Both the position numbers and the translations under genes were made by a program. From Progne subis subis (Eukaryota > Chordata > Aves > Passeriformes > Hirundinidae): DNA of 64,000 nucleotides. The notes under the pieces were generated by a model. The model worked only from the letters and a program-made list of their open reading frames with translations, did not search any database and had not been told where the DNA came from. Of this stretch, positions 1 through 10,371 are shown in pieces. The stretch is taken from NCBI GenBank assembly GCA_022316685.1, contig JAKJHU010000379.1, forward strand, positions 62,001 to 126,000, written 5' to 3'. The stretch's first letter is position 1; every line of letters starts with the position of its first letter.

Positions 1-891
1 TCGCTGGGAAGGGCTTGGTGCCGCGGGGAGACGAGTCCAGCTCTGTGGGGTCCAGGGTGCCTGCTCCCCATCCCCATCCCCATCCCCATCCCCATCCCCA
101 TCCCCTTCCCCATCCCCATCCCCATCCCCATCCCCATCCCCATCCCCATCCCCATCCCCTTCCCCTTCCCCTTCCCCACTCGGCTGGCCTTAAGCCGGCT
201 CTGGGAAGGGTAATCCGTTGGCAAGAAGGGATTTGAGAAGCAAGATTGATTTGAGACAGATGGGGCCAAATTCCTCCTGGGGGAAGGATGCTCCGAGGAG
301 CAGCAGGTGGGAGTGGTGTCAGGAGGGAGAAGAGGAGAGGAAGAAAGGGTCCCAGTGTCCACAGGAGCATGGAGATCTCTGTTCCACATTCCCAGATCCC
401 TCTCCAGTCACTGTTGGGATCCCAGCACGGACTTGCAGTGACACCAGGGCAGCTGGTGACCCCAGGCTGCTCGGGAGCCCATTCCTGGGTGCAGGGCTGA
501 GGGTGCCTGGCTCCCCACACCCATGGGCTCTCTGTCCCTCCATGTCCAGGATATGAGGGATCAGGGCAATGCCCGGGGCTCGCTCTGCCTGCAGCGGGGA
601 CGGGATCAGGACAGGCAGACCGGGCTGAGAGCCAGTGCCGCCGGCACCCAGCCATTTCCCAGCACACCCCAGCGCGGGACACGGTGGTCTCAGCCCTTCT
701 GCTGCAGAAAGGCAGTTTTTTGGCTCTCAGGGACACAAATGTCCCCATGTCCTTTGTTCCCCCACACCCCCTTGGCACCAGCGGCCCTTTGGCACTGGGG
801 GAGCGGAGGCAGGAGGCGCACGGCCCCCCGGTAACCCCAGCCCAGCTCAGTGCCTGGGGCGCAGCTCTGGGACGGTCCCATCTCCCTGCAG
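1..891 (+). other. Putative BTBD17 first intron / upstream sequence
   Basis: No coding exon could be supported here. The next exon (from 892) needs a preceding exon that ends in the first base of an alanine codon and encodes a signal peptide. None of the ATG-started frames in this stretch looks like a signal peptide followed by a GT donor, so the first BTBD17 exon probably lies left of the window. Apart from the CCCCAT repeat near the left end, the sequence is GC-rich and unremarkable. Confidence 0.5.
66..178. repeat. (CCCCAT)n hexanucleotide microsatellite
   Basis: About 18 tandem hexamers of CCCCAT, with interspersed CCCCTT units that take over at the right end. The proline-histidine open frame across it is a repeat artefact. 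Confidence 0.95.
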
Positions 892-2727
892 CCCAAAAAG
901 CCGACTTTAGCGGGGACTCCACGGCGGCCACCATCAACCACTCGCTGACGCTGCTGCAGCGGCTGCAGGAGCTGCTGCAGAACGGCAACGACAGTGACTC
1001 GGTGCTGCGGGTTCGCTCGGCCGCCTCCGACGAGCCCAAGGTGTTCCACACGCATCAGCTGCTGCTGAGCCTCCAGAGCGAGGTCTTCGAGAGCCTCCTG
1101 CGCAACCAGAGCGTCGTGACCCTGTACGAGCCGCCCGAGACCGCCGCTCTCTTCGAAAAGTTCATCAGGTGTGTGGGGATCCCGAGGGATGGAGAGGTCA
1201 GGAGGGCGCAGCTCTCCTGGGAAGCACGGGGAACTCCAGAGGGAGGCAGCCAAGGAATGGGGATGTTCCCTTGGGAACCACAGGGAACATCCCTCATGGA
1301 ATGTACATTGTGGGAGGAATGCAGCCCAGGAGGGAGGATTCTCCCCTGGCAACCATGGAGATCCTGTGGGATGGGTGTACCTGGAGGGATGCAGCCAAAG
1401 AAGGTGGATGCTCCACTAGGGACTTCATGGGATGCAGCCGGGGAAGGAGGATGCTCCCCTGGGGACCACGGAGGTCACACGGGATGGGGACACCCAGAGG
1501 GAAGCTCCAAGGAGGGAGGATGCTTCCCTGGGAACACTGGGGTGGGAATACCCAGAGGGAAGCAGCGCAGGGCAGAGGCTGCCCCTGGGGCTCTGAGCTG
1601 GCAGGGAAGGGTGTTCCCAGCGTCACCGCCGCACGCTCTGCCCCAGGTACCTGTACTGCGGCGGGGTCTCCATCGTGCTGCACCAGGCCATCCCCATGCA
1701 CCAGCTGGCCAGCAAGTACCGGGTCTGGGCGCTGCAGCGCGGCGTGGCCGAGTACATGAGGACCCACCTGGCCAGCGAGTCCAGCCAGGGCCACGTGGTG
1801 GGCTGGTACCACTACGCCGTGCGCGTCGGGGACGCGGCGCTGCAGGAGAGCTGCCTCCAGTTCCTGGCCTGGAACCTGTCGGCGGTACTGGGCAGCGCCG
1901 AGTGGGGCTCGGTGAGCGTGGAGCTGCTGCTGCTGCTGCTGGAGCGCTCCGACCTGGTGCTGCACAGCGAGCTGGAGCTCTACACGGCCGTGGAGGGCTG
2001 GCTGAGCCGCCGGCAGCCCGAGGCGCCCGTGGCCGAGCGGGTGCTGCGCTCCATCCGCTACCCCATGATCGCGCCCAGCCAGCTGTTCCGGCTGCAGGCG
2101 CAGTCGGCGGCACTGGCACGGCACCGCGGCGCGGTGCAGGACCTGCTCTTCCAGGCTTTCCAGTTCCACGCCGCCTCCCCGCTCCACTTCGCCAAGTACT
2201 TTGACGTCAACTGCAGCATGTTCCTGCCCCGCAACTACCTCGCGCCCAGCTGGGGCTCCCAGTGGGTCATCACCAACCCGGCACGGGACGACCGCAGCAC
2301 CAGCTTCCAGACCCAGCTGGGGCCCAGCAGCCACGACGCCGGCAAGAGGGTGACCTGGAACGTGCTGTTCTCGCCGCGCTGGCTGCCCGTCAGCCTGCGC
2401 CCCGTGTACTCGGACTCGGTGGCGGGCGCCATCCAGCCCGTGCGCATCGAGGACGGGCGCCCGCGCCTCGTCATCACCCCGGCCATGAGCAGCCCCGATT
2501 TCGCCGGCGTCAGCTTCCAGAAGACCGTGCTGGTGGGCGTGCGGCAGCAGGGCCGTGTGCTGGTCAAGCACGCCTACAGCTTCCACCAGAGCTCGGACGA
2601 GGCGGCTGATTTCCTGGCGCACGCCGACCTGCAGAAACGCACCTCCGAGTACCTCATCGACAACTCCCTGCACCTCCACATCATCATCAAGCCTGTCTAC
2701 CACTCCCTCATCAAGGTGAAGAAGTAA
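892..2727 (+). CDS. BTBD17: BTB/POZ domain-containing protein 17 (5'-partial)
   Basis: Two coding exons are visible: 892-1168 (after a tctccctgcag acceptor, donor AG|GTGTGT) and 1647-2727 (acceptor gccccag, stop TAA). They give about 452 residues, against about 478 in the human protein, so only the N-terminal signal-peptide exon is missing. The product starts with an alanine-glutamine junction typical of signal cleavage, then NHS-x-LLQRLQELL and a BTB/POZ domain (FHTHQLLLSLQSEVFESLL through IRYLYCGG). A BACK domain follows (GWYHYAV, CLQFLAWNLSAV), then a conserved C-terminal half with NPARDDRSTSFQTQLGPS. The family is related to galectin-3-binding protein and is predicted to be secreted; its function is poorly known. 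The order BTB, BACK and C-terminal domain and the near-identity of blocks recalled from human BTBD17 make the call firm. The gene converges on DNAI2. Confidence 0.93.
1190..1610. repeat. Degenerate minisatellite in BTBD17 intron
   Basis: The intron between the two visible BTBD17 exons consists largely of diverged copies of a purine-rich motif (ggaggatgctcccctggg, catgggatg-cagcc, cccagagggaag), with irregular spacing of roughly 50-60 bp. It explains the long open frames on both strands across this intron. Confidence 0.6.
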
Positions 2728-3225
2728 CGAGGCACGGCTGGGTCCCTCCACGCTGGCCCCAGCACCGTGGGGGGAAGGCTTGGCCCCGTAGGTAGATGGG
2801 GGTCCCCTCGCTGGGGGGCTCCAGGACTGTGCTCTGCGCTGCCCGCCCCTCCCCGACTGTTCCCCTGCCACGTCCCGTCCCCATCGCTGTCCCTGGGGAT
2901 GGAGGGTGCTGGCAGCACCCCAGACCCATGTAGGGGGTGCGGGAGGTGAAAGGCATGGCCCATGGGCACATCACAGACCCCAAGGGGTGCGGGGATGGGG
3001 ACGGGGACAGCCCATCCTCCCCGTGAGGCAGCCCCGGGGTCCCTCTGTGTGGACAGCTGGGTCCAGCTCAGGAGCAAGCGGAGCTGCCCAGTCTGGGGAT
3101 GAGGGGCCCATCAGCCTCCCCCGGTGGAGGAGGGGTGGGGGGCACCCTCCCCACTGGTGGTGGCAGCTGCCCCATCCCTGTCCAGGTACCCCCCCACCCC
3201 TTTCCTAATAAAGCAGAAAACGAGA
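2728..3225 (+). other. BTBD17: BTBD17 3' UTR
   Basis: Non-coding sequence after the TAA stop, ending shortly after a canonical AATAAA at 3207-3212. The cleavage site should lie about 15-25 bases further on. No other gene is seen in it. Confidence 0.7.
3207..3212 (+). terminator. BTBD17: BTBD17 poly(A) signal AATAAA
   Basis: A canonical AATAAA on the plus strand about 480 bases after the BTBD17 stop, at the end of a GC-rich 3' UTR and followed by a G/T-rich stretch (cgtgtggggcgtctttgggg). Confidence 0.75.
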
Positions 3226-3985
3226 GTGGGACGTGTGGGGCGTCTTTGGGGTACTGCTCCCCAGTACAGCTCCTTCTAATGGAATTTCCTGGGAAGGAGA
3301 ACACCCATCCAGGCACGGATGCATTTCCCTATGGGGATGTGGGTCCCTGCTTGGCGTGGCTTTGGCACGGGCAGAGCCGGCCCTGGCAGGGCTGGCACAG
3401 GGCGGTGCACAGGCACTCAGAGAATCGCAGACAGGCCCCCAGTGCCTGGGGAAGGGACACGGCAGCACCCCCAGGGATGGGCTGGGCTGTGGGGGGGTGA
3501 TGGCCTGGCATCGCTTGCCCACGGGTGGGTTCAGCCCCTGGGCAGGAAGGGCCCTGCTGGGGAGCTCCCCCTCAGCCCACAGAGAGCCATCACCCCGTGC
3601 TGTGACGGTGACATGTCCCAGTCGCTGTGACAGTACTGCTGTCAGGCAGCTCGTTAATGATTAATTAAGGGGGGTGAGGAGTCGGGGTGGCTGCCGGTTC
3701 TACCAGCAGGGCTGTGTTTACCCAGCACTGATAACCCAGCCTGGGGGCTGCTCCTGTGGGCTCTGCACTGGGAATGGCCCCGAGGGGACTGGGCCCCCCT
3801 GCTGCCACCAGCCACCCTGCTGTGCCCTGCTCCACGGGCTGGGGACACGGAGGGACACCCCGTGCTGCCGTGGGTGCTTGGCTGTGCTCAGCCACTGTCT
3901 TTGAGTGTCCTGGGTCAAGAAAAGGACAGGAGGAGCAGCAGGATGTGACTTTCCCACCCTCTGCTGTGACAAAAGAGGAAATGTG
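3226..3985. other. BTBD17-DNAI2 convergent intergenic spacer
   Basis: About 760 bases between the two convergent 3' ends. No exon of KIF19, the gene found here in human, could be recognised in any frame. A short AT-rich motif (cgttaatgattaattaagg at about 3651-3669) stands out in the otherwise GC-rich spacer. Confidence 0.7.
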
Positions 3986-4001
3986 ATGTGGAAAGCACCG
4001 G

Positions 4002-4007
4002 TTTATT
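4002..4007 (-). terminator. DNAI2: DNAI2 poly(A) signal
   Basis: TTTATT on the plus strand reads AATAAA on the minus strand, about 205 bases after the DNAI2 stop codon at 4211-4213. The 3' UTR is therefore about 220 bases. Confidence 0.75.
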
Positions 4008-4210
4008 CACAGCAAAGAAAATCAGGATGCAAAGGCCAGGGAGCAGCTGTAGGGTCAGAGGGCTGTGCAGGGTCCCCCACTTGCCCCCCAAGGAGGGCAG
4101 AGAGCCCAGGACAGCTGCCTGGCTTGGGGACAGTGGCCTCATCCCTGCAGCAGCTGTGGCATGGAGGGGTAAGGAAAGTGCAGCTGGAGCACGCTGACCT
4201 TGGCATGGTC

Positions 4211-7200
4211 CTACTCTTCCACCTGGTTTTCCAACTGTGCAGCTGCCTCGCTCTCTTCATCCTGAAAGACAGAGGTTCACCCTGTCCCCTGCCCTTGGTG
4301 GGGTCCCTGCCACGGTGGCCAGAATGTCCTGTCCCCGTTACCTCTCCGGGGACTTCCATGCCCCTCCTCCGCCTCTCTGCCTTGATGCTGGAGAAGAAAT
4401 CTGCTTGGGCCTGCTGGAACACCGCCTGTGGATCCTCCTTCTCCTCCGGCCGGGCCTGCAGGCGCTCCTGCTCCCGCAGCTGCCGCTCCCGATATTTCTC
4501 CTGCAGGACCTTCTCCCTCCTTGCCTCCCGCTCGAACATCTGGGGGAGATGTGGGGCTGAGGGGGGCACGGGGGACCCTGTGACGTGTCTGGGGACAGCG
4601 CAGGGCCGCCGGCAGAGTGTGGGGCTCGGGTGGGACATACGGTGGAGGTCAGGGTCTTCTCGTTCTTCCGGAGGGTGCAGAGCCCTGGGGAGATCTCCAG
4701 GAGGGACACAGCGCCCAGCCTGGTGCCACAGCCGATGATTTGCCCGTTGTCCTGCGAGCGCAGGCTGAGCAGGGGCTCGTTGGACACCTGGGGACAGGGC
4801 GCAGCCGGATGGTGACACTCGGCCCCGGGGTGATGAGAGGGTCCCGGAGGTGCTGGGGACCCACCTTGAGGCTGAGGGAAGGTTCCTTCTGGTGGAAGAG
4901 GAAGTCCCAGATGTCCAGGGTCCCGTCGGACCTGGCGGTGAAGAACACGGCCGGCTTCATGGGGCTCCAGCAGGCGTCCAGCAGGTAGGCGGTGTGGTAC
5001 CTTCCAGCAGAGCCACCCCTCAGCCACCTGGCACTGCCCTGCCTTGCTCACCCGCCCATCCCAGCACTCAGAGCTGAGCAGACCCCACTGCCTGGGGATG
5101 ATTGCAAGCCCTCTCACACCTACTTGGTCTCCATGATTGATGATGAATCCATGAGCTCCTCTGTCCAGATCCGAGCAGTCCAGTCACCGACTGACAGGAA
5201 GACTTTGGGGAAGAAGGGGTTCCTGGTCACGCTGTAGACAGCCCCGATGTGGCTTCTGAAGATGTTGGCGATTTTCTCGGGCGGTGTCTTGGCGTCGCGG
5301 TTGCAGGAGATGATGATGCCCTGCTCTGTGCCCACCAGGAACTTGGTGGGCTGGGGGTGGGGGCAGGAGGGTGCAGCTGTCAGCAGGACGGGGACCCCAC
5401 GGTGTGGGGGGCAGCCAGAGCCCTGGGACCCACCACCACTGGGGAGTTTAGGGACCGAAATACGAGCAGGACTCTGTGTTTCTGGAGCACATCAACCCCC
5501 AGCTCTCCCGAGGGCACCCAGCCCTGGGCTGGGCTCACAGGGGTGACCAGACACTGCCCTGTGCCTGGCTGGGCTCCCCCTCCTGCCCGGGTCGGGGTGT
5601 GGGTGGTGGGCACAGGGACACTCACCATGGAGGGCACAAAGTCCAGGGAGATGACACCCAGAGCCTTTTCCAGCTGATTTTCCCGGGTGATGTCCAAGAT
5701 CAGCTTCTCGCTGGGCTGTGACAGCTTGCGGATGTCCCACCACAGGACCTGCGGGGACACGGTGTGGCAGGGGCTGTGGGGGCAGCCTGGGAGGCCGGGA
5801 TCTTGTGCTGAGGGGCAGAGCAGGCACAGGAAGCTCCTTCCCGTGCCCCGTTGCAGCCCCTCACCTGCCCGTCGGTGGAGCCTGACAAGCACTCGGTGCC
5901 CGTCCGGGAGGGCAGCCAGCACGCTCCGTACACGGGGTCCCTGTGGCTGAGCTCCACAGGGGTCATCTCCATGGGCAGCCCCCCTTTCCTGGTGTCCCAA
6001 TACACTGGGGAGGAAAGGAAAACCCTTGCCCAGCTCCTTTCCTTGTCATGTTTCCCTCACTGTCCAAGCTGGAACAGGGAGGAAACATCGCCCAGTGCTT
6101 CCCAGAGATCATCCAGGGTGGTGGGAGAGGCAGGAGCACAGCACCAATCCTGCTCATCCCCTGGATCCATCCATCCATCCCTCCATCCATCCATCCCTCT
6201 GCTTTGAAGGGCTCCTCGGCAGGTGTCCTCCCCTCCCTCAGGTGAGCACACACCTGTCTGTGCACAGACAAATCCCAGGGCCTCCCCCGTGCTCCCAGCG
6301 GCAGCAGCAATGCTGGGAGTGCAGCAGTGCTGGAGCCAGGCTGGGGCAGAATTTTGCCCCTCACCTATCTGCCCGTTGTAGCAGCCTCCCAGCACGTGAT
6401 GCCAGTCCTTGGAATTGTACTCCAGGGTCACCAGGGGGGATGAGGGCTTGAGGGTGAGCTCTGGGGTGTAGGGTTTTTCTGCCGAGGAGGGATGAGTGAA
6501 GAGCAAAGGGTGAAGGGTGAAGGGTGAAGGCAGCCCCCCACAAAGCAGCCCACAGCCCACCCTGCTGCCCCCACCCCGTTCCCTGACACAGCTGTGCAGG
6601 ACGAGGTGCCCATGTCACCGGGAGCTGGCCTGGGGACAGGCCCCCATACACAAATCTGCATTCCCACCCTTCTTCTTTGTCCTTTTCACTCCAAAATTCA
6701 TCAGGTGTGAGCCAGGCTTGGACAGATCAGGGCAAGTCTCACCCCGGGCTCCTGCTGCCTCTTTCTTCCTTCGTTGCCAACCGAACCACATCAACACAAG
6801 AACCTCCTCCGAGGCTCCAGGCTCTGCTGCCTGTCACAGCTCTGGAGCCATGGATTTTAGTGGTTATTTCCCACTTTCCCATTTCTCCCTGTTTCTGCAT
6901 TGCTGTGTGGGCAAAGCAGGAGCCGCCCCCAGAGACCCTCATCCCGCTCTCTGAGACACAAATTCCCTCAAATTCCCCCAAAATTCTCTTCCCCTATCGC
7001 CTGGCGGGTTTGCCCTTGCCCTTACCCAGATCCCAGATGTAGGAATCAAAGTTCATGTCCTTCCTGCTGTCCTGGAAGTCCAGGCTGCAGTAAGCCACGG
7101 CCACTGCCCTGTTGGCGTCGGGGTGCCAGGAGAGGTGCGTGGCCATCCTCTTGGTGCTGTTGGGGTCCCTTTGGGGCGACACACCGGCCAGGACAGGTCA

Positions 7201-8358
7201 GATTGCAAATCCCTGAACATCTCCCTGAGGGGATTGTGGGAATCACAAGGAAACCACTCTGCAGCCCTCAAGCCTTGAGTGCAGGAAATGATTCTCCTGG
7301 GGGGTCGGGCGGGGGGAGAAGAGTTGATGATTTCATCATCTTTCCGGTCATACCTTTCTAAAAATCCAATTAACTTACCGGATCTGACTCCTAAAACCCC
7401 CTGATGTGAGAATTAACCTTTGAGGCACCAAAAAGTAAGAAGGAAAATCCAAAAGCACTGTCAGGAGATGCTCAGAGCTGAGTCTGACCCTGGTTCCAAT
7501 CCCTGAATCACCTGAGCAGGGCGAGGGGCAGGGATGGAGTGATGGAGCAGGGAGGGTTCAGCAGGTCTCTCCACCCACAAGCTGCACCAGGACCATCCTA
7601 AACCCGCTGGGATTTAACTCCTAAAGTTTTCCCACTTTCTGTGAAGGTGGTTTCACCCCGCAGTGGCTCTGGCAAGCCCCCCCAAGCTGTGCTACCTGAG
7701 GACATTGATGGTTTTTGCTGAGGGTTGTTCCTCCTCCTCCTCTTCCTCCTCTTCTTCCTCAAAATATTCCTCGTAGATGTCGATGGTGTTGTTCTGCCTG
7801 ATGTAGTGCTCCACCAGCTGTGGGGACATCATGGCCGTGTCTCTGGGGGGCTCTGGGGTTCTCAGGGGGTCTGGGGAGGATCGGGGCAGGGTCTTACGGA
7901 GCCGAGGCGCTGAATACTCCTGGTGTAGGCATCTTCCCTTTCCACCTCCTCCCGGTAGCGGGAGGTCAGCTCCGAGTTCTTGGGGTCCACGTGCTTGGGC
8001 CAACCCCCCTCCAAGTGGTTCATGCCCCTGATGGACACCTGCACCCGCTCCGTGTTCACCTGGGCGTGGAGACACGGAGGGGTCAGAGACCCCGAGCCCA
8101 AAAGGCGCCTGACACGCCTCGTCCCCACGGGCCAGCTGTCCTCCGCATGGCTGACGTCCCGGGATGTCCCCGTACCTCGTGCAAGGCCATGACAGGACCC
8201 TCCTGCACGGCAAAGTCCACGGGGTCCTGCGGGATGAAGTTGTCGGCCAGGCTGGGGTCAGGCGGGATGTCCACGGTCACCTCGGCCACAAAGTCCGAGA
8301 AGCTGCAGGGCCGCCCGAACTCGCTGCGCTTCCGGGAGTACTCGTACTTGATCTCCAT
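4211..8358 (-). CDS. DNAI2: Dynein axonemal intermediate chain 2
   Basis: Twelve coding exons (minus strand, 5' to 3'): 8176-8358, 7898-8059, 7696-7817, 7026-7168, 6365-6478, 5865-6004, 5626-5748, 5124-5350, 4865-5000, 4641-4787, 4342-4539, 4211-4261. All junctions are GT-AG and in phase, giving 581 aa against about 605 in human. The protein begins [15 protein letters not shown]. It carries WD-repeat signatures at about 199-203 (YIWDL), 289-295 (VLWWDIR), 384-391 (GDWTARIW) and 430-438 (DGTLDIWDF), then a charged coiled C-terminal stretch ([19 protein letters not shown], about 502-520) and an acidic end ([16 protein letters not shown]). In the family it pairs with DNAI1 to attach the outer dynein arm to doublet microtubules of motile cilia and sperm; human loss causes primary ciliary dyskinesia. 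An 11-residue glutamate run at 135-145 replaces a mixed acidic segment in human. It lies tail-to-tail with BTBD17 and just downstream of TTYH2 on the same strand. Confidence 0.97.
6169..6200. repeat. (ATCC)n short microsatellite in DNAI2 intron
   Basis: Interrupted CATC tetranucleotide run (gatccatccatccatccctc and similar) in the intron between the exons at 6365-6478 and 5865-6004. Confidence 0.8.
7300..7450. other. AT-richer island in DNAI2 intron
   Basis: A roughly 150-base patch that is much less GC-rich than its surroundings. On the minus strand it includes a perfect splice-donor-like string (CCGGTAAGTTAATTGG). No coding exon of DNAI2 is missing here, since flanking exon phases already join, so a cryptic exon or an intronic element are the only options I can offer. 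Confidence 0.3.
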
Positions 8359-8369
8359 GGTGGGAGGGA

Positions 8370-9010
8370 GTGGAAAGGGCTGTGGGGCCTGGGGATGGAG
8401 GGGACTCAAAGGGAGCCCCAAAAAGGCAGGGCGGGCTCAGGGATGGAGAGCTCCAGAGGGGGTGGAGGGCCTTGGGGAAGCCTAAAAGGCAGCAGCAGCC
8501 TCAGGGAGGAAGAGAGAGCTCTGAAAGAGAGTGGGAGCCACTGAAAGGATCCCAAAAGGGAGTGGGGTGTTCAGGGATGGAGAGATGGACCTGGAAGGGT
8601 GTGGGGATCTCAGGGAGCTCCAAGAAAGAGAGAGGGTTTCAAGGATGAAGGGCCCCAAAAAGGATTGGGAGCCTCAGGGAGATCCAAATGTGAACAAAGA
8701 CCCTGGAGAGGGAGGATGCTAAAATAGACTGAGAACCTCAGGGGACCCCAAAAAATGGGAATGGGATCTTGGACTGAGAACCCCAAAAGGGAATGGGGAA
8801 CCTCAGAAGACAGTGTGTGCCTTAGAAATGCCTCAAAAGAGAACAAGAACCTCAGGGAGTCCCAGAAGGTCCCAAAGGGAACGGGAACCTCAGCAAACCC
8901 CAAATGTGAGCAGGGATCCTGCAGAGGGAGGACCCCAGAGAGAGCCTCAAAGTGCAGCAGGAGCCTCAGGGAGCCCCAAAAGGGAGCTGAGCCGCAGGGA
9001 TGGAGTGATG
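8370..9010. repeat. Degenerate purine-rich repeats in the DNAI2 5' region
   Basis: The sequence between the DNAI2 start codon and its promoter is made of diverged repeats of the type 'gggagcctcagggagccccaaaa', spaced about 45-60 bp. It presumably forms a 5' UTR intron. On the minus strand an acceptor-like CATCCCCAG lies about 30 bases before the ATG, which fits a non-coding first exon. Confidence 0.6.
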
Positions 9011-9044
9011 AAGTGCCGGGGGTGACAAGAGACCCGGTGGGGCC

Positions 9045-9220
9045 TGGTCCCGTTCCGCTCCCGGCGGGGCCTGCCCGGGGACGCGTCGCCGTTGCCAGGC
9101 AACAGCTTGAACGGCATCACGTGACACTGGCGCTGCCATCACGTGACATAACCCGCTACAGCCCTCCCCACAATGGCGGCTGCGCGTGACACCACGTGAC
9201 CGCAGCCATCTTGGGAAGGT
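9045..9220 (-). promoter_or_regulatory. DNAI2: DNAI2 promoter with RFX X-box
   Basis: CpG-rich block directly upstream of DNAI2. It contains a perfect X-box (GTTGCC, one base, GGCAAC) at 9091-9103, matching the RFX consensus GTNRCC(N0-3)RGYAAC found in promoters of ciliary genes. There are three CACGTG E-boxes at 9118-9123, 9140-9145 and 9193-9198. Two YY1-like sites face opposite ways: caatggcggc at 9171-9180 and gccatcttg at 9205-9213. A motile-cilium gene with an RFX site fits known regulation by RFX2/RFX3 and FOXJ1. Confidence 0.75.
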
Positions 9221-9294
9221 CAACTCAAAGATGCCCCAAACTCTGCTTTTCCCCCCGCCACCCCCCCAAAAAAAACCCAAAACCGCACTGGAGA

Positions 9295-10371
9295 GATTAA
9301 TTTAGTCCAAGTGTTTATTATCTTTTCCCCCAAAAGGGCACATACAAATCCAGCCGAACTCCAGCTCCCAGCCGGAGTTCTTCGGTTAGTTCACATGCGG
9401 TTACAACAGCTCTTCTACCAGTAGTACCGTTACATGGAAATGTTAAAAGCCAAAAGAATTAAAATAAAAAAAAAAACCCAAAAACTCGGGGTTTTCCCAA
9501 AGGAGAGGGATGCTAGTCACAGGGAATATGGAGACGGGGAGTCAGGGACGTCCTGGCCCTGGATGGGGGCACACGCACTGCCCTGCCCGCACCCTTCGGG
9601 GGTCTGGGTGGGATGGGGCAGGGGGTCCATCCCTGCTCCAGGGGGAAGGAGCCTTTCCTGGGGATCCGTGTGCCAAAGGGCCAAGTTCAGCTCGAACTGC
9701 TCTCCCAGCTCCACACCCTGGAAATCCCGGATGAGCCTCCCAGGGTGGCAGGTCCTCCTCCCTTCCCAGGCACCTCGCCCACCCCAGGGATGCCCCAGTA
9801 GCTCCTGTCCCTCTCCCAGGGGATTTGTGACCACTCTAAGGCTGCAGGAGGACGGGAGCCTGCCCCAGCCCACACCTGCCCTGGGGAGCCAATAAGAGCC
9901 TAAACCCACCCCCAAAAACCCACTACAGAACAGAGCCAGCGCCTCCCACAGCTCCCAAACCCCGGGGGCAAAGCAAAGGAAAACCAGCAAGGCCAAAACA
10001 TCCGTAACTCCTCAGCCTGGGAAGGCTCCTGCCGGGGAGCAGCGAGGGGGGCACGGGGAGCTGGGACAGCGGGGAAGGGGCGTGGGGAAGGGGTCGGGGT
10101 CACTAGTGGTTGGTGCTGCATTGCTACGGGAGCCCCCGCCCGCAGCCGGGGTTTGTGCTCCAGAACATTCCCGAGCCGCCGTGGGGACAGAAGACACCGG
10201 AGACCCCTCTGCGCTCCCGGGAGCCCGTAAGGCAGCAGGGTTTGGGTCCGGGGGGCTGCCGAGGGGGAGGGAGGCGCTGGGGGGGCTCCAGGCTCGTCCT
10301 CCGGCCCCCGCCGTGTCTCCTACCGCGCGTTCTCTCTGCGGGGTCTTTGGTTTCCCCGGCGGAATCTCCTC
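9295..10371 (-). other. TTYH2: TTYH2 3' UTR
   Basis: About 1.08 kb between the TTYH2 stop codon and a minus-strand poly(A) signal. No conserved open frame is seen. It includes an A-rich plus-strand stretch near 9450-9485. Confidence 0.7.
9314..9319 (-). terminator. TTYH2: TTYH2 poly(A) signal
   Basis: TTTATT on plus is AATAAA on minus, about 1.05 kb after the TTYH2 stop. Cleavage is expected near 9295, roughly 80 bases before the DNAI2 promoter elements begin. Confidence 0.7.

Noticed and set aside
1294..2871. 525-codon minus-strand frame opposite BTBD17
   Set aside because: It is the GC-rich antisense shadow of the BTBD17 last exon; the plus-strand product matches a known family along its whole length.
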